Assembly: GCA_002255065.1 (NCBI GenBank)
Contig: NJEF01000065.1
Coordinates: forward strand, 1 to 7,092
Reading direction: 5' to 3'
DNA: 7,092 nucleotides
Source: Desulfurococcales archaeon ex4484_204
GTDB lineage: Archaea > Thermoproteota > Thermoprotei_A > Sulfolobales > NBVN01
Shown here: one piece after another, positions 1 to 5,170 of the stretch
How the letters are laid out: each line of letters begins with the position of its first letter
Position numbering within the stretch: the first letter of the stretch is position 1
The notes under the pieces: generated by a model
What the model was told of the DNA's origin: nothing
Database searches by the model: none
What the model saw: only the letters and a program-made list of their open reading frames with translations
Translations under genes and position numbers: made by a program

Positions 1-1172
1 GCCTGGACCACCTTATATATCACGAACCCCGTGAAGCTACCTAGCCCGAGCCCTATACCCATGGCAAATACCCTGAACTGCTCTAAGTAGTTAGGCGGGG
101 GGGATATAGCTGAGGGGGGTGAGGAGGGTATTAATGCGAACCCTAAGGCGAGAAATATAATGCCTGCAATACCCAGCGCTCCAAACCCTGGTGTTACAAA
201 TACTTCTACCGCTAGCAGTATTGCCCCAAGTAATACCATGAACAGCGCTATAAGATTTGGGCTAAAGCCTGAGCCTAGGAGGCCAAGGACTAGGAACAGC
301 AGGGCGATGGGAATCACTGGTAGCTTGCCGGATAGCAGGGCAAATATTGTGCCCATAATTCCTATTGTTAAGAGAACGCTACTAACCAGCGGGCTAGAGA
401 ATATCGAGATTAACCTCGACCTAATACTGCATCCGTAGGTCGTTACGTGCTCTATCCTCAACCTATACACGTTATTTGAGATGTTGACCTCTACGTTACG
501 TATCTTACTCAGTAGATCGTTGATACTTGTTGCCATTACATCTGCTACGCCGTTTCTTACAGCGTCATCGGCGTTGAGAACTAAGTTCTTTCTAACGAAT
601 AGCTCGGCAGCTGTTGTATTCCTGCCACGCATCTTAGCGTAAGTTACGGCCTTCTCAACTATGGGGTTTACTATCTTACTCTCATTAACGTACGTATACG
701 ACCCTGTAACGGGGTCGTAGGCTATGGGTTGCATAGCACCTATGATTGCGTGGGGAGCTATCGCTACTATGTGGGAGGGAAGAATTATTAGGGTTCCAGC
801 ACTTAACGCCTTACCTCCGCTGACAAACGAGATTACGGGAACTCTTGATGAAGCTATCCTGTCCCCTATAGCGAAACCTGCGTCGAGGTAGCCGCCATAG
901 GAGTCCACGCTAATTATTACGGCGGCGCCTACGTCCTCAGCTTGATCTATGGCCTGAATTATGCACTCCTTAATACCTTCATCTATGGTGTCCCAGGGGG
1001 GTTTTACGGAGACAAGTACAGCCTCAGTTATTGTGGTCTCTACGCTGCTGGGGGAGCCCTGTGCTACGTGTAGTGTTGCTGTAAATAGTAGCACGGTAAT
1101 GACTAGTGTAACTAGAACTAAGCACTTAGCACCTCTACGTCTTGAGGAGTTCTTAAAGAAGCCTATAAACAC
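1..1172 (-). CDS. NfeD-family membrane-bound ClpP-class serine protease (3' end cut by window edge)
   Basis: The frame stays open for 390 codons from a GTG at 1172 to the left edge, so the C-terminus (normally an OB-fold domain) is missing. It has an N-terminal hydrophobic segment (about residues 15-36, signal or anchor), a ClpP-like domain (about 50-225), then several membrane segments (about 260-280, 284-300, 304-325, 330-348 and 368-388). Residues 89-93 (DSYGG) match the usual DTPGG turn. S123 in LSAGT and K165 in ESKIVN align, from memory, with the Ser97/Lys138 dyad of Pyrococcus PH1510, so the protease should be active. The NfeD motif EVFVTPGFG is at 322-330. Family members cleave the hydrophobic C-terminus of a partner stomatin, here encoded directly upstream. 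The GTG start is favoured by GGGTGAT at 1181-1187 and by an in-frame TAA just upstream. The linker at about 348-360 is rich in Pro and Ser. Confidence 0.9.
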   Translation of the reverse strand, partial: MFIGFFKNSSRRRGAKCLVLVTLVITVLLFTATLHVAQGSPSSVETTITEAVLVSVKPPWDTIDEGIKECIIQAIDQAEDVGAAVIISVDSYGGYLDAGFAIGDRIASSRVPVISFVSGGKALSAGTLIILPSHIVAIAPHAIIGAMQPIAYDPVTGSYTYVNESKIVNPIVEKAVTYAKMRGRNTTAAELFVRKNLVLNADDAVRNGVADVMATSINDLLSKIRNVEVNISNNVYRLRIEHVTTYGCSIRSRLISIFSSPLVSSVLLTIGIMGTIFALLSGKLPVIPIALLFLVLGLLGSGFSPNLIALFMVLLGAILLAVEVFVTPGFGALGIAGIIFLALGFALIPSSPPSAISPPPNYLEQFRVFAMGIGLGLGSFTGFVIYKVVQ

Positions 1173-1180
1173 CTTAAGTT

Positions 1181-1187
1181 ATCACCC
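1181..1187 (-). promoter_or_regulatory. Ribosome binding site of the NfeD gene
   Basis: GGGTGAT is complementary to the archaeal 16S rRNA 3' end and lies 8 nt upstream of the GTG at 1172, directly after the stomatin stop codon. It fixes the NfeD start and points to translation from a shared stomatin-NfeD transcript. Confidence 0.6.
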
Positions 1188-1838
1188 TTACTTCTGCTTA
1201 CCTCCTATCCTCTCCTTAATAACGGCTGCTGTAGCAGCTGTTTTACTTAGCTGGGACCCCGGATAGGTCTCGGTAACTACAACTAGTGCTTTCTCCCTAG
1301 CTATCTCAACTAATGTCTGTAGCTCCCTTAACCTCATGGCCACCGGATGGGCCTCATAGACCGCCGTGGCCTTTATCCCCCACGGCATGGTCATGTCGTC
1401 TATTATTGCCTGGATCCTCTTGTTCAGTGCCTCCCTCTTGCTGAGGAGGTCGTCGAGCTCTGCCTGGCCTAGTACATCCCTTAACACCGTCTGGCCTAGT
1501 AGGGCTATAGCGTAGTGGTAGTTAGCTACTTTAGTGACGGCGCTAATGGGGTCTGCGACACGGTAGTATATTACTGCATCCACCTTAACGCTAACGTTAT
1601 CCCTGGTTATCACCTCCTGCTTAGGGACATCGACTGTAACTATCCTTAGATCCGTACGCACTATTGAGTCAACGAAGGGTATGATGAAGAACAGGCCGGG
1701 GCCCTTAGCACCAACCAGCTTACCCAGCCTGAAGAGGACGGCCCTCTCGTACTCCCTAACTATCTTAATGCTTGCTGAGAGCAGGGGGAGAACTATTATT
1801 AAGATAAGAATCACTAATACCAGTGTGAAGAGCTCCAC
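1188..1838 (-). CDS. Stomatin/prohibitin (SPFH) family membrane protein, shortened C-terminal part
   Basis: The 216-aa protein has an N-terminal membrane segment (about residues 4-20), then an SPFH/band-7 domain with typical stretches: REYERAVLFRLGKL at 28-41, GPGLFFIIPFVD at 46-57, VDAVIYYRV at 86-94, GQTVLRDVLGQAELDDLLS at 115-133 and WGIKATAV at 153-160. Stomatins scaffold membrane microdomains and are substrates of NfeD proteases; the NfeD gene follows after 15 nt. The unusual point is that after TAV (158-160) the chain passes almost directly into HPVAMRLRELQTLVEIA (164-180), which in family members lies after the coiled-coil stretch (ERERRARI..AEGEYQAA). About 45 residues seem to be missing, and usual lengths are about 260. 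The hydrophobic patch KALVVVTETYP (183-193), matching the known NfeD cleavage region, is kept. The start is GTG with a G-run 6-10 nt upstream. Confidence 0.9.
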   Translation of the reverse strand: MELFTLVLVILILIIVLPLLSASIKIVREYERAVLFRLGKLVGAKGPGLFFIIPFVDSIVRTDLRIVTVDVPKQEVITRDNVSVKVDAVIYYRVADPISAVTKVANYHYAIALLGQTVLRDVLGQAELDDLLSKREALNKRIQAIIDDMTMPWGIKATAVYEAHPVAMRLRELQTLVEIAREKALVVVTETYPGSQLSKTAATAAVIKERIGGKQK

Positions 1839-1861
1839 TTCTGCCCCCGTGAACTTAAGTA

Positions 1862-1884
1862 CAGCAATAGTAATAAAGCTACTC
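1862..1884. promoter_or_regulatory. Overlapping divergent promoters for stomatin (-) and hjc (+)
   Basis: The AT-rich core TAATAAAG (plus, 1871-1878) reads CTTTATTA on minus. Its centre is about 26 bp from the hjc ATG at 1901, which would give a leaderless hjc mRNA. In the other direction, a start about 26 bp away falls near 1849, leaving a leader of about 10 nt before the stomatin GTG at 1838. No other TATA-like sequence is obvious in the 62-bp gap. The call rests on spacing and base composition; the two-way use is inferred. Confidence 0.45.
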
Positions 1885-1900
1885 TACATAGTGATTCTAG

Positions 1901-2356
1901 ATGGGGTCAGCATCGGGTAAGGCGAGGAGCAGGGGGTATAGGGCTGAGAGGGAGTTAGTAGCAACCCTATGGAAGCTGGGCTTCGCAGTAATGAGGGCTC
2001 CTGCGAGCGGTGCTAAAATTAAGCGTGCGGACTACCCTGACGTGGTAGCTATATATAAGGGTAGAGTAGCGGTGTTTGAGGTTAAGGCTAGGTCGAGGGC
2101 GGGAACCATATACATAGATGAAGGCCAGGTAAGGAAGCTACTTACATTTGCTGAGAGGGCTGGGGGTAGAGCCTACATAGCGGTTAGACTACCCCACATA
2201 GGCTGGAGGATCATCCCAGCTAGCGCCTTAGAGAGGGTGAAGGGAGGGAGGTATAGACTACGTAAAGACATTATAGAGGTAGGGGAAGGTATAGCGGGGG
2301 TTCTTAAAGACCTCGGTATAGTGAAATCCCTTACCCAATACTTAAAGAGCAGCTAA
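1901..2356 (+). CDS. hjc: Holliday junction resolvase Hjc
   Basis: The 151-aa protein is an archaeal Hjc, a dimeric nuclease that cuts four-way DNA junctions symmetrically during recombination and fork repair. The conserved residues are visible: E16 (RAEREL), the RAPASG loop at 32-37 with S36, D47 (PDVVAI) and E60/K62 (EVKAR). Together these form the PD-(D/E)XK-like active site, matching E12, S32, D42, E55 and K57 of Sulfolobus Hjc from memory. The N-terminus is basic (KARSRGYR), as is usual for the family. Length is close to the usual 130-145 residues, with a slightly longer C-terminus. The ATG has no clear ribosome binding site, and a TATA-like box about 26 bp upstream suggests a leaderless transcript. 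It stands alone on the plus strand, followed by tRNA-Val. Confidence 0.95.
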   Translation: MGSASGKARSRGYRAERELVATLWKLGFAVMRAPASGAKIKRADYPDVVAIYKGRVAVFEVKARSRAGTIYIDEGQVRKLLTFAERAGGRAYIAVRLPHIGWRIIPASALERVKGGRYRLRKDIIEVGEGIAGVLKDLGIVKSLTQYLKSS

Positions 2357-2385
2357 TTTAAGGGAGCTATAGCGTTAAGAAACAG

Positions 2386-2393
2386 TTTATAAG
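2386..2393 (+). promoter_or_regulatory. TATA box of tRNA-Val
   Basis: TTTATAAG is preceded by the purine-rich stretch AAGAAACAG (BRE-like). Its centre is about 27 bp upstream of the tRNA 5' end at 2417, which is the standard archaeal distance. Confidence 0.65.
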
Positions 2394-2416
2394 CCTCAGC
2401 GTATGAAAATGATACA

Positions 2417-2491
2417 GGGCCCGTCGTCTAGCCCGGTTAGGACGCCGCCCTGACGCGGCGGAGGTCCGGGGTTCGAATCCCCGCGGGCCCA
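2417..2491 (+). tRNA. tRNA-Val(GAC), no intron
   Basis: A complete cloverleaf is present. The acceptor stem GGGCCCG pairs with CGGGCCC. The D-stem is GTCT/GGAC, the anticodon stem CCGCC/GGCGG, and the loop CTGACGC has anticodon GAC at 2452-2454, reading GUC codons. The variable loop has 5 nt, and the T-arm is CGGGG-TTCGAAT-CCCCG. The discriminator base is A at 2491 and CCA is not encoded (CTA follows). The anticodon loop is the normal 7 nt, so there is no intron at the canonical site. It has its own TATA box at 2386-2393. Confidence 0.95.
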
Positions 2492-2839
2492 CTAAATACT
2501 TATGATAGTTTCCTACTGTACTCTTAGGATTAACTACATTAGTTTGTATACCTTAAACGAAGTTAGGGATCAACAGAAATAGGGATGGAAAGCAGAGAAA
2601 GAACATACGTCACCCTTAATGATGTAATTACTCCCGATGAGCCGGATCATTGTAAGTGCTAGGCGAACTATTAGCAACCCAAGTTGCTTACTCTCTAACA
2701 TTAGGGTTATTCTATAATGAAGCAAGGGTTTCTGTTTCTCTCTAGGAGCTACTTCGTGATTTCAGAGTGTTATTGGCTTCTAGCCCTCTCTGCTTTGTCA
2801 GAGTGAAAGTATGGGTAAAGAAATTTGAATACATGTTGA
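2492..2839. other. About 350-bp gap between tRNA-Val and tRNA-Cys without a convincing gene
   Basis: I see no recognisable gene here. Two tiny opposed open frames overlap: an ATG on plus at 2585-2662 (25 aa, acidic, ending DHCKC) and an ATG on minus at 2570-2701 (43 aa, hydrophobic middle). Neither has a good ribosome binding site or a recognisable family. There is a 6-bp hairpin (AGCAAC-CCAA-GTTGCT) at 2673-2688, a 5-bp hairpin (CTCTG/CAGAG) at 2788-2803 and a direct repeat TCAGAGTG at 2762-2769 and 2798-2805. The minus-strand T-rich stretch at about 2815-2830, just past tRNA-Cys, could act as its terminator. A small RNA cannot be excluded. Confidence 0.4.
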
Positions 2840-2925
2840 AGCCGGGGGCGGGATTCGAACCCGCGATAAACGGGTTTCCAGCGACCACTGCAGCCCGTCG
2901 CCTTAGACCGCTCGGCCACCCCGGC
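2840..2925 (-). tRNA. tRNA-Cys(GCA) with a 12-nt intron
   Basis: The cloverleaf on minus has acceptor stem GCCGGGG/CCCCGGC, a D-arm beginning GCCG and ending AGGC, anticodon stem ACGGG/CCCGT, a 5-nt variable loop TTATC and T-arm GCGGG-TTCGAAT-CCCGC. The discriminator is T (U73), the hallmark of tRNA-Cys. Nineteen nucleotides lie between the anticodon-stem strands. Removing 12 at position 37/38 leaves the loop CTGCAGA with anticodon GCA. CCA is not encoded (TCA follows). The short variable loop excludes Leu and Ser, which the D-arm alone might suggest. Confidence 0.93.
2876..2887 (-). other. Intron of tRNA-Cys, 12 nt
   Basis: The proposed intron TGGTCGCTGGAA follows G37 and precedes A38, the canonical site. 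It is very short. The expected bulge-helix-bulge is imperfect: C32-G10, U33-G9 and G34-U8 can pair (two of these are wobbles), but C35 faces C7. Boundaries shifted by one nucleotide also give plausible loops, so the exact splice sites are inferred from the spliced product. Confidence 0.7.
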
Positions 2926-2977
2926 TCACTATTAACTATAATTATAAAGCTAAAAACTTTAATTTAGATTTGGGTTA
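2926..2977. promoter_or_regulatory. Divergent AT-rich promoter region, tRNA-Cys (-) and nucleotidyltransferase gene (+)
   Basis: On plus, TTATAAAG at 2942-2949 would place a transcript start near 2972, just before the TTG at 2978. On minus, the T-rich stretch at 2951-2956 (TTTTTA), or CTTTATAA at 2942-2949, could direct tRNA-Cys starting at 2925; the former has the better spacing. The two boxes nearly touch, so both transcripts probably share the region. Confidence 0.45.
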
Positions 2978-3571
2978 TTGCAAGTAAGGGCGGTGATTAT
3001 AGTGGGTTATAGTAAGTCAACGTTAGCGTTAGCAATTAATAAGTTGAGGTCCCACGGCATCGATGGAGTGATCGTAGGGAGCACGGTCATTATGTTAAGG
3101 ATCGGTGTTAAGGAGCTTGAGGACGATATAGACCTATTCACTACATCGGTATCCCCTATATTTGATGAGGACTTAATAAGGGATGTAGCTAATACGTTGG
3201 GATGCTTTATAGGTCAAACGGAGTGGGGTACGCCGCAGTTAAGGTGCGTGCTTAACTCAGATGAGGTAGTTATAGAGCTGTATGAGAACATGTATGACTT
3301 CTACATACCCCAGCAAATGATAAGAGAGGCTATCTCCATACGTATTGAAGGTGTGGGTATAAGGTTGCTTAAGCCGGGGGACTACATTATCTTAAAAGCT
3401 AAAGCGGGAAGAGAGAAGGATATTGAGGATCTAAGAGCTATAGCAGGCCTCATTAAGAGCAGTAAGGTGAGGATCAGCATGGAGCTCGTTAAAGACCGCC
3501 TCAAGTTATTTGAGGAGTACGAAGCTAAGCTTATAAGGAAGAGGCTAAAGGAGTGCGGCTTCAAACTATGA
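2978..3571 (+). CDS. Stand-alone nucleotidyltransferase-fold protein (AbiEii/MNT-like)
   Basis: The 197-aa protein has the hallmark of DNA polymerase beta-like minimal nucleotidyltransferases: GS at 34-35, then DDIDLF at 49-54 (catalytic D50 and D52). E100 in VIELYE is a possible third acidic residue. The stretch LKPGDYIILKAKAGREKDIEDL (131-152) matches the usual pattern in which a Lys and a DxxD end the domain; K140, R145, D148 and D151 are notable. Substrate is unknown; relatives transfer nucleotides to proteins or RNA, and some are toxins or antitoxins. No HEPN or other partner gene is adjacent, since it sits between two tRNA genes. The start is TTG at 2978, limited by an in-frame stop at 2960; GTG at 2993 or 3002 are alternatives. 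It has no clear ribosome binding site and is probably leaderless or nearly so. Confidence 0.75.
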   Translation: MQVRAVIIVGYSKSTLALAINKLRSHGIDGVIVGSTVIMLRIGVKELEDDIDLFTTSVSPIFDEDLIRDVANTLGCFIGQTEWGTPQLRCVLNSDEVVIELYENMYDFYIPQQMIREAISIRIEGVGIRLLKPGDYIILKAKAGREKDIEDLRAIAGLIKSSKVRISMELVKDRLKLFEEYEAKLIRKRLKECGFKL

Positions 3572-3610
3572 AGCTAAACAGCTAACCTGGATAGGAGGAT
3601 GAGAAGGTTC

Positions 3611-3702
3611 TGGTAGCCGGGCGGGGATTCGAACCCCGGTCACGGGGTCTCTTCCGTGTGAGGGCCAAAGCCCCGTATCCTTGGCCGCTAGACGACCCGG
3701 CT
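3611..3702 (-). tRNA. tRNA-Gln(TTG) with a 16-nt intron and encoded CCA
   Basis: On minus, the acceptor stem AGCCGGG pairs with CCCGGCT. The D-arm is GTCT/GGAT, the anticodon stem CGGGG/CCCCG, the variable loop TGAC, and the T-arm CGGGG-TTCGAAT-CCCCG. The discriminator is A at 3614, followed by CCA at 3611-3613. Removing 16 nt after position 37 leaves the loop CTTTGGA with anticodon TTG, reading CAA. The Glu reading would need TTC or CTC and is not supported. It lies 32 nt downstream of the last gene of the minus-strand operon. I see no strong TATA box directly upstream, so it may be read through from that operon or use a weak box near 3727. Confidence 0.93.
3649..3664 (-). other. Intron of tRNA-Gln, 16 nt
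   Basis: The intron CCCTCACACGGAAGAG lies between G37 and A38. It forms a regular bulge-helix-bulge for the archaeal splicing endonuclease. Loop positions 32-35 (CTTT) pair with intron positions 11-14 (GAAG) as the 4-bp centre. The bulges are GG|C at the 5' site and AG|A at the 3' site, each cut after its second base. Confidence 0.9.
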
Positions 3703-3734
3703 ATCTAGTAAATAGTTTAAGGGTTTTTGAATTT

Positions 3735-4199
3735 TTAACGCTCCACCCCTTTTAACAATGTACATAAAGCGACAGCAACAGCTGCAGCAGGTGGTGGTAG
3801 CTCGCTAAAGGATCGTATGTAAATATGCTCACCTAAAGCTAACTCAGCCTTAGTAAAGGCATCGTCACTACCGCCGGCAACTACTACCAACCTCTTAACA
3901 CCCCTAAGATCTACTAACCCTATATCGATAGCGTCATCGGTCGCAACGAGCATGAGCACTCGATCGGGTTTAACGATTTCGATAACGTCGTTAATACTAG
4001 GCAGTATGAGTATGGATTTCCTGAGTTTATACGCCATCCTACTAACCTCTGGTATGCCTGTTTGTGCAGCCATTCCTGAAGCCTTAGAGATCGCGAAACC
4101 CTTAACCTTGCTAGATTTAAAGGCGTAAACTACGCGGGCTACATCGATTAGCCTTTGAGGTGAGGACACATTATTAAGTACTACGTAGATCTCCTCCAT
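3735..4199 (-). CDS. COG4080/DUF2122 SPOUT-like protein (often named RecB-family nuclease)
   Basis: The 154-aa protein resembles the archaeal COG4080 family, annotated either as RecB-family nuclease or as a SpoU-type RNA methylase relative. Signs are the N-terminal YVVLNNVSSPQRLIDVARVVYAF (5-27), the SKASGMAAQTGIPE stretch (38-51), and a C-terminal segment HIYIRSFSELPPPAAAVAVAL like the knotted SAM-binding end of SPOUT enzymes. I see no nuclease motif, so an RNA methyltransferase-like role is the better guess; the substrate is unknown. It is the last gene of the operon. Its ATG overlaps the stop of the methyltransferase gene (TAATG, 1 nt shared), and GGGAGGGG just upstream is a strong ribosome binding site, so the start is well fixed. 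Confidence 0.75.
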   Translation of the reverse strand: MEEIYVVLNNVSSPQRLIDVARVVYAFKSSKVKGFAISKASGMAAQTGIPEVSRMAYKLRKSILILPSINDVIEIVKPDRVLMLVATDDAIDIGLVDLRGVKRLVVVAGGSDDAFTKAELALGEHIYIRSFSELPPPAAAVAVALCTLLKGVER

Positions 4200-5170
4200 T
4201 AACCCCTCCCAGTAGTTAATACTACGTCTCTAGCTATAGCTTTAGCTAACGGAGGAGGTACAGCCTCACCTACTTGATTATACTGTTCGTCCCTACCTCC
4301 TAGGAAAACGTGGGTATCGGGGAAACCCATGAGCCTTGCCTGCTCCCTAACCGTTAATAAACGGTTTTCAAACGGGTGAATAAACCTTGAAGAACCAAGG
4401 ACTGTTGGGGCAATGCTGTATGGGTGAAGCCTAATAAGATTAGGTAGTTGCTTACCTCTAGCACCTTCATACGTTATTAACGACTCCCTCCACCTAGTCC
4501 TCTGAACCCTCTTCATCTTCTTAGCGCTAAGCTTAGGTGGTGGTTCATGGTTAGGTATTACAGGGTCGTTGCTAGGCATAGGCAGATCACCTATAGCTTC
4601 CCATACCTTTACAATCCTCCTAACCCTCCTAGGCCTAAACTTAATGTTGGAGATGAAGACCCTCACCCTCCTTGAAGGAGTGCCATAGTCCTCAGCTCTC
4701 AGGATATTAAAGAACACGTTATACCCTGCTGCAAGAAACTCCCTCCTTAACGCCTCCCTAAGCTCGCCATCTAGTATCGCCGGCACGTTCTCCATTACGA
4801 ACACCTTAGGGTTTAAACACCTGGTCAGCCTCACGAATTCAAGCACTAGAGTCCCCACCGGGTCTTTATAGAGCCTGTCAAGGGGGTACCTTCTCCTCCT
4901 GGGATTAGCACCTGTAAAGGGCTCGCAGGGAGGGCTCCCTATTACAACATCAACCCCTCTACCCCCAAGCATGTACCTAATATCATCGCAGCTCACGTTC
5001 CTTACATCGTCAACCAGGGTTATAGCTCCCGGGAAGTTACTTATGAATGTCCTGGCAGCACTTCTATCGTTATCAAGCCCTAAAGCGATGTTAAAGCCCT
5101 CCTTCTTAAAGCCTAAGGCGAATCCGCCAGCACCGCAGAATAGGTCAACTAATAAGGCTCCTTTCCTCAT
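4199..5170 (-). CDS. C5-cytosine methyltransferase, no restriction partner
   Basis: The 323-aa enzyme transfers a methyl group from SAM to carbon 5 of cytosine, probably in DNA. Motifs are in canonical order: I VDLFCGAGGFALGF (8-21), IV GSPPCEPFT (78-86) with nucleophile C82, VI MENV (126-129) with E127, VIII PSRRVRVF (165-172), a target-recognition region (about 173-255), IX near RLLTVREQARLMGFPD (270-285), and X YNQVGEAVPPPLAKAIA (297-313). Motif VIII has Ser where Gln is usual (QxRxR), and motif IV has GS and E for the usual GG and Q. Length is normal for a small m5C enzyme. Its ATG lies 26 nt inside the end of tfe, and the next gene starts on its stop codon. No endonuclease gene is nearby. 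An RNA target cannot be excluded, but the multi-arginine basic target region does not look like Dnmt2. Confidence 0.9.
   Translation of the reverse strand: MRKGALLVDLFCGAGGFALGFKKEGFNIALGLDNDRSAARTFISNFPGAITLVDDVRNVSCDDIRYMLGGRGVDVVIGSPPCEPFTGANPRRRRYPLDRLYKDPVGTLVLEFVRLTRCLNPKVFVMENVPAILDGELREALRREFLAAGYNVFFNILRAEDYGTPSRRVRVFISNIKFRPRRVRRIVKVWEAIGDLPMPSNDPVIPNHEPPPKLSAKKMKRVQRTRWRESLITYEGARGKQLPNLIRLHPYSIAPTVLGSSRFIHPFENRLLTVREQARLMGFPDTHVFLGGRDEQYNQVGEAVPPPLAKAIARDVVLTTGRG

Noticed and set aside
160..438. Open plus-strand frame of 92 codons
   Set aside because: It lies opposite the well-supported NfeD frame and has no family resemblance; low-complexity shadow. The same holds for the frame at 961-1266.
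1681..1920. Open plus-strand frame of 79 codons
   Set aside because: It lies antisense to stomatin and runs across the divergent promoter into the start of hjc; no recognisable features.
2610..2650. Possible C/D-box guide RNA
   Set aside because: ATGATG and GATGAG resemble C-type boxes, but I found no CTGA D box at a proper distance.
2767..2967. Open plus-strand frame of 66 codons
   Set aside because: It reads through the complement of tRNA-Cys (the translation GAGFEPAINGF is the typical artefact of a tRNA T-arm).
3382..3564. Open minus-strand frame of 60 codons
   Set aside because: It is antisense to the nucleotidyltransferase gene, whose motifs are clear.
3591..3618. GGAGG followed by ATG after the nucleotidyltransferase gene
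   Set aside because: The frame stops after five codons and runs into the complement of tRNA-Gln.
2417..3702. Integrated element using tRNA genes as attachment sites
   Set aside because: No integrase gene, and no partial copies of tRNA 3' ends beyond the shared T-arm sequence common to all tRNAs.
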